Part shown: piece by piece, positions 1-13,189 of the stretch
Layout of the letters: each line of letters begins with the position of its first letter
Position numbering within the stretch: the first letter of the stretch is position 1
NCBI GenBank assembly: GCA_029204225.1
Contig: CM055095.1
Location: 28,958,845-29,022,844 of the forward strand
From: Diphasiastrum complanatum
Lineage: Eukaryota; Streptophyta; Lycopodiopsida; Lycopodiales; Lycopodiaceae
Length of the DNA stretch: 64,000 nt
Direction: 5' to 3'
Position numbers and translations under genes: made by a program
The notes under the pieces: generated by a model
The model's database searches: none
The model's input: the letters and a program-made list of their open reading frames with translations, nothing else
What the model was told of the DNA's origin: nothing

Positions 1-3000
1 GTCATAGCAGTGGGTTCAGGTAGTGAATGTATCCAAGATGGCAATGAGGGCTCCCAGAGGATTGACAGATTGCAGGACAATAGCCCAGGTCATGCCACAA
101 ATCCTTGTAAAGGAAAGCAAGACAATAAGGCGACAGCTGCCAAGGTTGAACAAAGTGCCAACTCATCATCAGAGGTTGATGTTGAAGGTATGATGATGAC
201 TAAAGTGGCTGAAAATAACAAGGATGAATCAAAAGGTGTCCAAGGATCGAAGCCCAGTGGTGGTTCGTGTCCAGAAGTTTCATATATTCGGCCCAAGGCA
301 AGCTACTTACACTGATCTATTTCAGAATACCACAAAACACAATGTAGCATGTACTTTCAACTTTGATTAGAACATCATTCAGAGTTCAACCAGGATTAAG
401 AATCTAAAAAAGATTACAAGGCAATTACTATCTTTTTTCCATACTTTTTTTTCTTTTTGAATAGTTTATTTCTTCTGGTGACTAATCAGACCAGACTTTC
501 CTGTCATGTGATGTCTTGGTCTCTTCTTAAGGTTTTATAGTTTTCTCTTCAAGTTGCAAAAAATTTGTAGTTATATGATCATGGGAAAAAAAAAGAATGC
601 TTAGTACACCTACACGTTAGGGCTTAATGTCTTTAGTGATGTCAGTTTAGGGTTGGTCTGACCTCGTATCTGTTAGACAATCTCTGTATTTAACAGAACC
701 TGGCTTCTTGTTGCTCGATTGTTTGGTATTTTGCAATGTAAAACAAGCCTCAGTTATGATCAATTGAAGTAAAGCTACCCAAGTTTACTTCATTTCTTCA
801 TAATATTTGCTGCAGAGTTAACATTTTCAAAGTGATATTTCTGTGTATTATGTTGTGGATTGTTTTAACAGTATGGTGCTATTGTGAGCTACTAGATGCA
901 GGGACGTTCATCTGTGAAAGCATCAACATCAATAATTAAGGAAATAGACAAAAAAAGCCAAGAATGTGAAATACGAGATCATCAGAATGGACAAATTGTC
1001 TCATCAGAAATTTTAATGCTTCCAAAAACGATGGAGAGATCGGTCCAGGAGGGGAACAATGGAATCTTGAAACAGCTGGTCAATGTTAATCAGTTGGAAC
1101 TCAATTCAAGTGACAACAAGGATGTTGCAATTGTAGATAGGAAGGAGATATCAAGTCGATCTCAGGAAATGGATGCTAATCAGCACGAGAAAGAACGCAT
1201 ACAAGATCTTCGAGAAAAGCGAAGACGGTCTTTGAAACGTTTGGTATGTTGGCTGCCCCAGTCATTCAAGTTACAGATGAGCTTTTGAAATAATCACGAT
1301 AGTGAATAATAACTAATCCTTTTATGTTGTCAGCTTAAACTGCTTACTGTGTGGTCAAGCTTGTTGAACTTAACTGGTTTAAGCTAATAAATTTATAGGC
1401 TTGCAAGTTTGCTCTTCTGTTTGCTTTCTTCAGAGGCTACGTCAGGATATCTTTTATTTTCCCTGTATTGTTCGTGCAGCTAGAGTTAACAGTGGAATAT
1501 CAATCGCAGTCTGAAGCTTTACTCAAAGATATTGCTGATTATGACACATCGATACAGATAATTCTTCAAGGTCAGTGTCATTTGGTCACTTTGTTATTGG
1601 GGTTTTTATTTATCTCTGTCGTTTAATCTTCTATCAGTAAGCTTTTGTATATGATGGCGACATGGCGTTCTGATGTAGAATATTCGTTATAAGTTTCTAC
1701 ACTATACTATATTCTTATATGCTTACTATGAGCTGTCTTCTAGTAGTAGTTTACTGAGTTGTATTTGATGACCTGTAGCCACAGAGGAGGATGGTGTGCT
1801 GTAGTTAAGTGCCTTGCAAATTGACCAATAAACTTCTGGGCCTTATATCCAATGTAGAACACATTGGATAAAAGGCCAACCACCGATGCTACTCCAACTC
1901 ACTTCCTGATTATGGATTAGAGTCTTGAAAATATTTTAGTGCCTGTTTATGTGCTTAGTAATGGCCAGCAATGTTGCCACCAGTACTCCTGTACGTGCCG
2001 TACGGCCGTATGAGTATTCTAACGTTTGCCGTACCCATATGTCTAAAATAATACGGTTTACAATAAAGTGCATATGGTAAATAAGGGTAGGAACATGCAA
2101 CATGTAGCATTTACCCAGAACACTAGAGCTTACACATGAATAAATCAATGAACAGTTTGTCTCTTGTCTTCTAATTTATATAAAAATATATCAATAACAT
2201 GATCGACAAGAATATGATTAGCATTAGCAATTTTGTCTTTTGATAGGAAAGGTGCCAAAATGGGTGCGACAATGGACTGGGAAATAATGGAAGAATTAAC
2301 AAAATGTGCACTATTTGCATCAATGACAACAACATATGTAGTACCGCATATTGGGGCCCAAGCTCATATTGGACCCCTTTTTTTCAAACTAACTTAGAAA
2401 AAAAGGACTAAGGATATGTTGACCCAATAAGAAGATAAATGGTTGTGGCGAATCATCTTACAATAGTAATGATAGTACAACAAAAGATCCACTTTAATTT
2501 TGAACATAAAACTTTGCTGTATCAAGATGACTACCCTCTTTGATCAGAAGCTTGAGTAGCAAAAATATATCCAATTCATGAGTTAAGTGCTACAAGCTCA
2601 TCTCATAACAAGAGATATAACGATCCAAGCAACACGTGAACATGATTCTGTGATACAGAAAACAGCTATTCCTTTGTCTGACTTTGCAATAACTCTTTTA
2701 GGTAGTTGAACTGGAATAGGATCTTAAATTATCATATAACATCGTATAAGTCATGAATTTTAACTAATATATGTGCAAATATATTTACTTATGTTTCAAA
2801 CAATTTTTTTTTTTTAAAGTAAGTGCAAAAGTAATTTTTTGAGTGAAAATTCTACTTGGCAATGACTTGGTTTTTTGATGGTCTTTCTATATGTTGCAAT
2901 AGAAGCATATTCGCCCATTGCCTGCAAAGAAGTAATTATTTCTTGATTCAGCCAACGAAAAGTACAAAAAAAAGTGACTCTCGCTAGAGCTAGAACTAGG

Positions 3001-4077
3001 GTTTTTTGAAAAGCCAAGATCTAATGAATAATTTTGATAAAACATCAATGCCCTTGACACAAGTGAATGAGGCTGAGAATTTGAAATATGATCAATTTTG
3101 AGAATGTTGGAGCCAAAAGTAAGAGATTGGGCTTCTCTCCTGAAAAGGTGAAACCTCCCTATTGATTTCTACCACCCAAATCTAAGTTCACCTTCTTAAG
3201 TTCTAATCTAGTTAAGCTCACATTCACATACTCTGTCTAAAGCCCTTATGCAGTATTCATTTCAGAAAATCACTCTTCAAGGATCTGGGACTTTGAGGGG
3301 CTATCATCGTGGTAGTTAGGCCTTGAGTTGATCAACCTTGTGTGACAGTATCATCCACAGAGAATGTGATTGCTATGGAACACTAGTGTGGTTTTGCCTT
3401 AGTTTCAGTAACAAGTAGGTCATTAATTGATAATTTCTTTACTTTACTATATTTGTAAATGTTGTGAAGCTTTGACTTATTGGTTTCCATGCTACATTGT
3501 CCTATAACCTATACAAAGTTTAGTACTAATAGAATTTTATACGTACAGTCAATTTTTAAACAATGGGAACAAACGTCATTCTTCTACTAGTGGTCGATAA
3601 CGGCAAAGATTATCTTGAATAAGAGAACCTTGTCGTGTTTGTAAGGTCAACAATTCAACAGATTTGCTTGTGATTTGTTCTTTAGTATTATGTAAATTAA
3701 CTTATATAGTTTATTTTCATCAACTTAGTTGTTTGCATATTTTTTATATAGAACTTGGGTTGTGTGTGTGTGTGTGTGTGTATCTAGAATATAATATGTA
3801 TATTGCTAGTTCTTGGATATGAAATACATGTAGCAAAGCTTTGTTTGCTCCCATTATTTGTTGTGCTTGCTTTTCTTCTGATCTTGACATCACTTGACCA
3901 ACATGTGCCATTTTGTTTGAATTGCAGAAACTATATAACTTTTTTAAAATTCAATTTTTTTTCTCACCAACAGGATCGGGCTTTGCTAATTTGAATCAGA
4001 ATGGATGGAAGAGTAGCAACATTGATACTATGTTGTCTTTCGAAACTGGCACAAAAATTCCTATAGTAAGAAATTAA
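1..4077 (+). CDS. 3' part of a multi-exon plant gene; family not recognised
   Basis: Partial at the left edge. Exons that join in phase: 1-297 (ends phase 0 at a GC donor, AAG|GCAAGC), 902-1243 (donor TTG|GTATGT, phase 0), 1480-1570 (donor CAAG|GTCAGT, phase 1), 3974-4065 (acceptor CCAACAG, ends phase 0 at ATA|GTAAGA). The first exons encode a low-complexity Ser/Lys/Asp/Asn-rich, probably disordered stretch. Exons 2-3 encode a basic, helix-forming segment (KERIQDLREKRRRSLKR, then LELTVEYQSQSEALL...). Exon 4 begins GSGFANLNQNGW. If the last donor is not used, the frame stops at 4075-4077 after three more codons. If it is used, the next phase-0 exon could be at 20664, 20676 or 20712, making a 16.6-kb intron. 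I do not recognise the protein. The exon chain rests on phase and splice-site agreement only. Confidence 0.6.
1975..2060. repeat. Palindromic insertion built on GTACGG/CCGTAC
   Basis: Lies in the intron after exon 1480-1570. CCGTACGG (1998-2005) is a perfect palindrome. It is flanked by AGTACTC on the left and GAGTATT on the right, and CCGTAC recurs at about 2030. One of several word-palindrome insertions in the window. No coding capacity. Confidence 0.4.
2061..3760. other. Intron sequence, nothing assignable
   Basis: AT-rich intron interior between exons 1480-1570 and 3974-4065. The short ORFs here lack codon bias or recognisable motifs. No RNA gene or transposon domain seen. Confidence 0.5.
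3761..3780. repeat. (TG)10 microsatellite
   Basis: Perfect TG dinucleotide run about 190 bases upstream of the acceptor of exon 3974-4065. Confidence 0.9.
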
Positions 4078-7000
4078 GGTTTTGTAACATTTCCTTTGAG
4101 AATCAGCTCCAAGTGTCTTTGGTCTTTACAAGGAAGTCTCATCCTAGTAAATACTACTCATAATGGCATAGTTCTAGTTTGTGGTTAAATTGTGTTCTAT
4201 TTCCTTTTGTGAAAGATATTATAATGAAAGTGATTAGTGCGTACTATTTTTGAAAGGTAGAGAAATCCGATATCTATAAAGTATGTCTATGACCAATCGG
4301 GTGAAAGGATTTCACCATGATTGAGGAATAAGGCTTCAAGAAAATTTTGCTAGACAATGGGAGTTGATTGTTGTCATATGCATTGAACCAAATTCTTATA
4401 AGTGATAGCATGATATGTTGGAGTATTTACAAGTTCAACTGACGATGACTTTATGATGATCCTTTAGGCATTTTTTTTTAATAAGTTAATTGCTATTTTT
4501 GAGCTTGGAAGTAGAGCTTCAATGAGCTAATAGGCTCTATACTAACTTTCAAATCTACGTGTAAGAGGTAGCCTTGATAACTATTGTATTTTTTAGTGAC
4601 ATTTAGTAGAAAATACAAGAGCTTTTGATTTTTATCTTTTGGAAGGTTTGCAACTAGCACACCAAGTGTTTGGGGTCTACCTATTACACTTGATTTCCCA
4701 AAAACTTGATCAATCTAGTGTCTTCAAAAAAAAAAGTTGGCTAGCCATGAGAAAACAAGTTGCATAGCCAAACATTTCTAGACCAATTGTGAGTGCTAGT
4801 TTTGCAATTGTAGAGTCTAAAGGTGTTGTATTGTGAACAAGAAATAACACATTGTCTTGCAAGTTATAGAAACATATGATAGCTATTTTTCACAAAATTG
4901 CACATTCAAAAAAGGACTTGTGATATCATAATTAAATCATTGAACATCCATTTAATCATGGATACGCGTTCATTGTCGATGTTGGAATTGCACACAACAC
5001 AAGTTTTCGGTTTAATTGCATGGGACGTGACCTGCCATAGACTTGGATCCCTTTTCATAGTTGTTTGACTTTCTCAATAAGGAGAGTGATATAGACATCA
5101 ATGCTTTGTACTTTTTGCTTGCCAAGAATTCAAGGCCCAAATATAAGATGCCCCAGCAAAGTTTTCTAACATTGTTGGCCAATGAGACTACGGACTTCCT
5201 CTTTCGTCGAAGGGTTTCACCCCATCTATCGCAAGTTTGAACCTCAAATTCAACCATTTGTGGATACTTTTTGTTAATGTGTAGTTTGCATGTGAATCTA
5301 AGGGGATCATCATATTTTCATTTGAACAATGATGACTCATGCCAATCTATAAGTTGATAGTCATGTCAATTGCAAAAATGTTAAAAAAAAAAAAGTCATA
5401 ACAAATTGCATGGTATAATGGATCATTGCAAGCCTTATCTAGTGCCACGTGAGACATTTTAAATTTTGGATGAACAAAAATAGTTTCTATTTACACTAAT
5501 TGTAACTTGCCCAACTAAATTTCGTTTTAAAGAGGCCATGCATTGTAAACAAAAATATCAAATCTTCTATTTTTTAAAAGTATTTAACACTTCAAAATTG
5601 TTATCTTCACACTTGGGTTCAAATCCAAAATGAAGTGTATAATAGATTTACCATGAGGAAACATGGGATTTAATTGCCTGTATCCCATATAATGTGTTTG
5701 TAAGCCTGTGACTTCAGATTCCACATATCACTCATACCTATGCTACTTTCAAGTTTAGCAAAAGCAATGAAGCATCTAAGTGAGATGTCTTTGCTCTTGA
5801 GTATAATGATGTCTTTGATTTTTTCTTTCAACATATAGATTTTTTCATCATGTTTGGTGTGTCTATTCACATCATTATGCTTACAAAAACCATTTAGTAA
5901 ATAACACATAATCTCAATCCCATGTGCATCAATCCCAGGTTTATTTGTAAGATTTGAGGCATTCTCGTGCATCAATCAATTTGTTAGTTGAGTTTTATCA
6001 CAACTCTCAAGCCATCATGTTGATGACAAGTGATGACCATTGCATGTCATGCTTTGTCTAGGTTGTTTACAGTGGCTATCCTTGTCATTGGATTAGATGA
6101 TCAACTAGGTCTTTTAAAAATAAAAAAAAAACTATTTATTTATCCATGAAATAAACTAATCATTCACAACAATCCTTGCACCATATAGCTTCTCCAACAT
6201 GCCAAATTAAAATTTTCCTCCATGAATATTAATATGTATAAAAAAAATTAACGATTACTTAATATATAAGTATAATACATGCATTGATAGTATTCTCAAC
6301 TAAAGGATGAGACATAGGTAATGAGATTTGCTGGTTTACAAAAATCTCACTCTTCCCAATTATTAATGAAAATTCACTCTTACTATACAACATATAAGAT
6401 GTTTCAAACCCTTTTTGGTCTAACTCACTTGAATGAGCCCTAGCTCTCTTGGCTAGCTTACAACTAATGTCATGCTTGGTCACGCAATTGGCTACCTCAA
6501 TCAAGTCAAACTTAGACAATGCATTTCAATAAAATATGACATCTCATACCTTGTCACTGAACATAAAAACTAAAAATCTTCACTATGATATATGAGCTTA
6601 ACATGAGCTTTAGAAGCTTACCTGGTGCTCTTTAAGCTCATTACATATGGATCATTATTTAGAATATTGGTTTCAAAGTTTCTATATGGTTAATGTGAGA
6701 GTAATTTTGTCCATGGTAGTGGGGGTGTACGGGTAGAATTGTTGACTACCACCAAAAAGGTGTAGGCTCGATGTCCGTCGACCATTGTGTAGTGGCATCT
6801 AAAGAGTTGAGCTCTGTAAATGGCATTGCAAGGTTGTACATATGTTGTATATAACAATCGTGAGTTGCTTAATAATTTTCCAATACTCTTTAGAACATGG
6901 ATTGTTACCTTTCACGTGCATAAATGCAAGTGAGATACAATGTAATATTCTTTGTATTTGTGAAAAAATACTCATCGAAACACGAGCATTTTTGTTGAAC

Positions 7001-8025
7001 ATTTTGCAATATCTTCAAATCTAGAGGGCTTTTTTTTTTTTTTTTTTTTTGTCTTTGGTGATTATGACATTTAAATGCTTTCTAATAAAGAATCTAATAC
7101 TTTGAATGAGTCATCTTTTATGTTATCTCGTATTGATACTCTGAATATTTATACAAGTACGTCTTACACTTCCACTTTCCTCTCAAACTCATGCTTCACC
7201 AACTACTTGCTCTCCATTGAAGTCACGATTACGAGATTACAACTATATAATGAAAATTTTCCAAATTAGTTGAAAAGATATTTCTTATGCTTTTCAACCA
7301 GATGCTTGTATTGCAAATCAAATGTTTATTGATTGAACCAAGGTTGACTTTTCATACGCAATGTTTTTTGAGAGTTTTGACAAGTGGGAGAATTTTCAAT
7401 TGAAAGGTCAAAAGGTAATCAATTTGTTTAAATTAAAAAAAATAAGAAATTTGACTAAGTTTTAGCCCCCATCACATTAGACATGTCCATATTTCAATCA
7501 AAGCGCATGCAATGAATTTGTTACAAGAAACTATAGTGAACATTTTCTCATTTATTGTTTTTTTTAAGATGTATTCTACAAAATAAATTCCAAGTCATCA
7601 CACAAATTATGACATATAACATAGAAAAAAAATGGGTACTATTGGCATCCTATAAGTAGAGGGTTGGTGAGGACTTCCGTTGCTCTACCTAAAGATCAAT
7701 GAAAAGATCTGTATCAAATCTAGCTACTATCAAAAACTCAAGACAATCAGTCCAAGGAGTAAATAGTTATCAAGGAAAAACCACCGTAAGAGGCCTGAAT
7801 CCTCAATACCGGCCTATCAGATTGATCAGATCCATAAGATTCAGATTGCATCCCACTGTACTAGCAGAATCCAACTACCTTGGACTCTACCATCGGATGA
7901 ATCTGAGATTTGGATGATTAGTAGCAAGAAGGACAGCAAATTGGACTCCAATCCCCTACAAAAATGACATAAAGAAAAACAAATGGTAGGACTACAAGAG
8001 ATGATTAACACCAACACATAAGTCA
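4078..8025. other. AT-rich non-coding DNA, nothing assignable
   Basis: Intron or intergenic DNA. It contains a 21-base T run at 7030-7050 and scattered short ORFs without recognisable domains. I see no transposon coding remains, tRNA or clear repeat boundary. Confidence 0.45.
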
Positions 8026-8029
8026 ACTA

Positions 8030-8820
8030 CATTATACAAGTTTCTTCTATACGTATCTTGATCCCACACATGTGGAGCCTGTTCCCATTTGTGGATGGTA
8101 GTCATGAATGCATCAAGTTTTAGTTAGATTGAATTTGTCTTTGATTGACTCTAGTATGAACTAGTTGGAAGCTAGTCAAATAGAAAATTTCCATGTGGCA
8201 CCATTTCATTGATAGATCTAGCATTTCCATGTGAATGAGACATGGTTCCCACGTGTGAGAGTCTGTTCTCATGTGTGTACAGATCTGAAAAAAATCAGTA
8301 GAGTTGATCCTTCAAAGTTCCTATAAGTTAGGTGATTTTCCTCAAATCAAGCAAAATCATGGTGAGGCAATGGCACCAAGTTAGGACTCAAAGAGGTGGG
8401 GGATTATCATGCATTTATTGGTTGATCTAGGGTGATGTGGCATTCCCCACACATGCCAGACATGTTGAGTCAGCATACCAGGTCGAGATGTACTTGATCT
8501 ATAAAGATCATCATTGTATATAATCCAATCTTGATTTTGTGGCATATCCTTGGTTTTTCACTATTTGTGTTGTGATTTCTTGCATTGAATGCTATCAATG
8601 AGTAATGTATTGTAATCTTTGCTGACTACCGTAAACTAACAATATTTCACACATAAGTATATTGAGCATTATCAAGGTGTTCTTGCTTTTTGATGCATTG
8701 TTTGATCTAGATCTAAATCTACACATTAGAATTGAGATTGATCTATCTAATTGGCATCCAACCAACACCACTTGTGGATCGATTGTATATCCAATTAAGG
8801 TCAAAATTTAAGATTTCCAC
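8030..8820 (+). mobile_element. Diverged solo LTR/LTR fragment, same family as the LTR at 45072-45873
   Basis: Collinear with the reverse complement of 45072-45873. Shared landmarks are CTTGATCCCACA.ATGTGG near the start, a CCTCAAATCAAGCAAAATCA block, GTGATGTGGCATTCCCCACA, ACTATTTGTGTTGTAAT and TTGATCTAGATC near the end. No adjacent gag/pol belongs to it. Probably a solo LTR in + orientation; termini are decayed so the ends are approximate. Confidence 0.6.
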
Positions 8821-9640
8821 AAATAGCCCATTATGTAGGTGATGGAGAACACTGCTTCAATCAAGTGTTACAAGTTCAAAAGACACAATTTTTCATCATA
8901 CATGACTTGTAGACATCTCTAACTCTAATGGCTTATTGCTAACCTAATTTATCCTAACATGAACTAAACCTAAACTTATATATAACAAGCATATTTGTTT
9001 TAACAGTCTCACTTGATCAAGAATAGATAATAATGGTCAATTCTTGATCACACTTCACAAAGACATTTTTCCTTAGGCCAATTTATTGGAAACTTCACTA
9101 ACTTTAGTCATGACTTCTTAGTCAGATTTTCACTTACCAACATATTAACATGGTTATTAATTTAGTGACATCATGTCACTCTCACTTGTTGACACTCAAG
9201 GTGACCAATGAACCTCCCCTAAAGCATAAATTGTTAATGTTAACAGAGGGATTGGATTTGATGTGTAATCCAACTCAAATTGTTGAAAAAAGAATCATAC
9301 ATAAGATGCATAAACATAAAGCACCACACAAATAAATTCTTGAAATTTGAAAATTTACATTGATTCTATTTTGCGAAAATGTTAAAATATATCTAGTTCG
9401 TTGTATGTCACATGTCACCATAAGACGGATGGTCTAGTGCCACATTTGTTGTACTTATAAATATAGATGCATGCGCTCTTTAAGAGCTCAAGTTAAACTT
9501 CTGCATGTGCTCCACAAAACTTCACATTTGCTCTTTTTCATGTAAGGACAACAATCAACTCCTATTTTTTAAGAGCATGTGATGGATTGGTAGCCTTTCA
9601 TGTGACACACATATGTACTTTTCACACTGTGTGAGGACAA
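8821..9640. other. AT-rich non-coding DNA
   Basis: No ORF with recognisable motif. It may include the undefined 5' part of the LTR that ends at 10815. Confidence 0.4.
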
Positions 9641-10815
9641 CCAAAAGTGCGTGATTGATCTTCTAAGGAGTGTGTGATTGCACATGAAACTATCTCTTGA
9701 TTGTAGCTACCAATTTATCTTGACAATCTTTAAAGCAAGAACACACAAGTATCTTTAAGGCAAGAGCACACAAGTATGCATCTACCCACCAAAGAGCTAT
9801 CAAAAGCATCATTCATGGAATGACATGATACTTGATGAAAAACTAAATATGAAAACAATTTGCTCTCAAGAGAAGAAAATAGAGCTCTTACACTCGGGTA
9901 GAGAGAGAACATAGAAAAAACAATGTGTTGGAAGCAAAAACACTCATCAAACTTGATTATCATCATTCCAATAGTATGTACAAAGGAGAGAACTTCTCAA
10001 ATAATGCTAGCTCGTGTTCTTGCAAGAGGAAATACTCTAGAATGATTGGACCTCATTGATTGCCTTCCTACATCATGATTGGACCCCTAGATTTGCACCT
10101 CTCATCATGATTGGACCTCACGATCTTCACCTCACAATTTGATTGGGCCTCATTATGTGCACCACTAAATATGATTGGTCCACATTTAATGCACCTCTTA
10201 AAGTGATTGGCCTTGTGATCTATGCCTCTAAATGTGATTGGGCCAAATAGATGCATTTCAATCCTAACATAATGTGACAAATGTCACTATCTCACTACAA
10301 CTCAAGTTTAAGGGCTATTGACTATTCAAACTTATCATAAATGAGATGAAATGATTATGAATAAGTCTCCACATGTGGGAACATGCTCCACACATGTGAT
10401 ATTTCAATATGTACATGAAATTGCAAAATGATCAAGTTAGATTTTGCCTATTCTTCACACCCACTTTTTTGGAATTACTCATTTATGTAGGGTTTTAGGT
10501 GTAAGGTTTAGGGTTACCCTAAAGTGTTTGGTACCTCATTCAAGAAATCCACTCTCTCTTTAAGCTTGTATTCACATCATTGTACAATAATTTGAGATAA
10601 TGCACTCTTGAGCTTTGGACATCCTTGGAGAGTATAGTAGCAATCTGGTATTTGTTTCTACTTGATGTATGAATGTGAATGAAGCATTTCATTGCAATAA
10701 TTGGTGATAGGCCTTGGAATCCGAGTTCCAAGAGAGTGATTCCAATCTTGTGGAAATTACAAAGCTTGAACAATATTTGTGAATGCATTAAGATATGTAA
10801 AATTTATTATTCACA
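9641..10815 (+). mobile_element. Ty1/copia-type LTR (5' boundary uncertain)
   Basis: Ends in TTCACA at 10815, directly before a copia primer-binding site at 10816. The LTR body contains a 32-bp tandem array (10043-10262). No matching second LTR was found and no gag follows cleanly. The start coordinate is a guess. Confidence 0.35.
10043..10262. repeat. 32-bp tandem array with seven inverted CCAAT boxes
   Basis: TGATTGG (the inverse of CCAATCA) begins at 10043, 10076, 10108, 10140, 10172, 10204 and 10235, so the spacing is 31-33 bases. Most copies continue as TGATTGGRCC and are followed by a GCACCT-like segment. The units are diverged but the CCAAT core is kept in all seven. Confidence 0.8.
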
Positions 10816-10827
10816 TGGTATCAAAGC
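10816..10827 (+). other. Copia primer-binding site (tRNA-iMet type)
   Basis: TGGTATCAAAGC, one base from the usual TGGTATCAGAGC, immediately after an LTR end in CA. Confidence 0.65.
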
Positions 10828-11570
10828 TGGATCCAAGCTCTCATTCATTTTTTTTAAATCAGGTATTATATTCTTTAGAGTGGTAAATCATTGATTTGCA
10901 TTGCTAGGAAGATTTTAATTGGATCATTGGCCCCAAATTTGATTTGTGGGCATTATCAAAATGTTTTGCAATTCATTAGGCTTCCTTTTACCGTCTAAGT
11001 GAAGGAGGTAAACTTGAATTTGAGTGGATCCTATTTTATAGAGAAACACATACCACTTGTCTAAAAGTTTTATTTAAAAACGAAATTTAGATTTGGGCAA
11101 AGTATAGATTGGGGCCTTATGAGTGCTCAGAGACAAGTAAATATAATCAATAGTAGGGCAACTTTGGTGCCTTTAATGCATCAACCTCCATGATAAACCA
11201 CAAAAAGTTCATTCAATCATCCAAAGATCACAAGTTGAGTAAAAATTCAAAAAAATTGCATGTACTAATGAGTTGTTGATTGAGTTCTACAAAGTTTACT
11301 TTTCTCTTTCCCATATCAACTTAGTCAAGCTTGATTCCTATTTTATCATGAAGTACCTTTCTTAGCTTACCCTTTTAAAAGACTCCTAGTATCATTTTTG
11401 AACTTTTTGTTCATTTTTTAAATCACCTTGGCCCAAGCCTTGTTGATATAACACACTAAACTAGTCTCTCTCGCTATCTCTCCTTAGTCATTTTCAAAGG
11501 CCCTATCAAGCTTGTCCTTAAGAAGCATAATCTTTCTGGCATTAATGACTTTAGTCGTTTACCTATTGCA

Positions 11571-11825
11571 TTCAACAATTCGACGCATGACTTGTCTCGT
11601 CTTAGTGAATCTATTATTCATCCTATTTGATCTGAGTTCTAATGATTGGCAATGAAGCAATCTTCCTTTATCATTCATTTTCCACACTTGTGAATGATAA
11701 TAAGTTGTGCCAATGATAGTATCGACATAGTTTTGTTATTACATTAATTATTGTTCTTCCTACATTTGAACTATCATTGTCGAATAGTTATTCGACTCAT
11801 ATGCAACTTATTCCATTTTCCAACA
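11571..11825 (+). mobile_element. 5' LTR (3' part) of copia element 1
   Basis: Direct repeat of 18100-18360: shared runs include ATTCGACRCATGACTTGTC, TATTCGATCTGAGTTCT-like sequence and TTCCATTTTCCAACA at the end. It ends in CA at 11825 before a primer-binding site. Homology to the downstream copy starts near 11571, so the 5' part of this LTR is missing or too diverged to see. Confidence 0.7.
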
Positions 11826-11837
11826 TGGTATCAAAGC
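11826..11837 (+). other. Copia primer-binding site of element 1
   Basis: TGGTATCAAAGC directly abuts the LTR end TCCAACA. Confidence 0.75.
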
Positions 11838-11896
11838 TGAATCATAGCTTTGGTAACTTATTCAAAGCATTCATCTTTATTGCCATATTTTCAATA

Positions 11897-12216
11897 TGAA
11901 TTTGTCTACTATGGATGCATCATCTTCGAATTCTATCGAAAAGTTGGATGGTGACACTTATGGAAATTAAAAATGAGAGTGATTTTACAAACGAAAGAGC
12001 TTTGGGAAGTTGTCAAAGGTATTGAGGTTAAAAGCCTATTGCAAATCCTGCGACCATTACTAAATGGAAGCAGAAGGATGGGAAAGCCTTCACCCTTATG
12101 ACTCTCAATATCAGAAATAATCATATCAATCATATTTAAAGCACTCAAATTTCATTAGAATATTGGAATATCCTAAGAACTCTCTATGACATTATAGACG
12201 TGATTGCCAAAATTCT
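11897..12216 (+). pseudogene. Copia gag N-terminal fragment (element 1)
   Basis: Starts ATGAATTTGTCTACTATGGA; reads as a UBN2-type copia gag: KLDGDTYGN, then TKELWEVVKGIEVK, KDGKAFTLMTLNIRNN, with the usual WK replaced by stops. Several in-frame stops. Cut at 12216 by the insertion of another LTR beginning TGTTGGA at 12217. Confidence 0.65.
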
Positions 12217-13102
12217 GTTGGATTATTCTACTATCGAGGAGTGATTCATTCGAATAATTGATCTTTAATCTACATCCATTCATTTATCCAGTTTTGTGGT
12301 TTTATTCACGTTTCTACATAGTCTGCAGGATTACACGGGAATCACACAACAAGTGGCCTTGACAACGAACTATCAAAGGATTTTCGATAGTTCCTATTAT
12401 CATTTGTTATGAAGCTAACGACTTGCCCTAACTTTAGCAAGTAATTTCCAAGAAGACCTAACTGGATAAGTGACAACACATTGTGGTTAAGGGCCAATTG
12501 CGATCTACGAACTATTTAGTTACCCTGATTGGATGAGCCCAAATGACATTTCTCATTGGTATAAATAGCTGATCATTTAGCAACAAAAATAGAGTTTTAA
12601 TGATAATGATGATTTTATTTTGAATATTGCTAGCAGTGCTTACTGCTTATTAGTGAAAGTGTATCAGACAGAATTATCAGTTACTTAGAGATAGTTTAGA
12701 GTACCCGGCTGCATCCGCTATTGTTTTGTACTCACATCATCTGATTTGTACATACTACGTGACTGAATCAATCATACTTTTTTTATTGTGTTCAGTATTA
12801 TGTCCGAATGCAAGCATGCTTCCATGTAGTTATCTATATCTAATAAATTTCATAGTTTTTGTTCTGAATTGCCAAATGAGTCGAATAGTAGAATCAAACT
12901 ATCGAGTGGTTAGAAGTATCGAATGTTTCGATACAGCAATATTCTATACATCACAAATTCGAACGTGATGATTGTTGCGATAGCTCTGTTCTAATTCGAT
13001 AGGCATAGTCATGCATTAGAAGAAGAATCTTTTCGTAGAGCTGAAAGTGCATCTATTGAATGCAACTTCACTACTATCGATTTCTCTTTCCTTCTTCCAA
13101 CA
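12217..13102 (+). mobile_element. 5' LTR of nested copia element 2
   Basis: Terminal inverted repeat TGTTGGA...TCCAACA over 886 bases, followed immediately by a primer-binding site at 13103. It contains ATTGG (12555) and TATAAATA (12560-12567), a plausible LTR promoter. Inserted in the gag of element 1. Confidence 0.75.
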
Positions 13103-13114
13103 TGGTATCAGAGC
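13103..13114 (+). other. Copia primer-binding site of element 2
   Basis: Perfect TGGTATCAGAGC directly after the LTR end. Confidence 0.85.
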
Positions 13115-13189
13115 ACTTTGCTCTTGGTATCAAAAGTCTTTAATATGTGGTATCAAATTTAAGTGTCAAATAATTGATATCCAATTATA

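Noticed and set aside
10043-10262. CRISPR-like array
   Set aside because: The 32-base units are contiguous and diverged without spacers, in plant nuclear DNA; it is a minisatellite.
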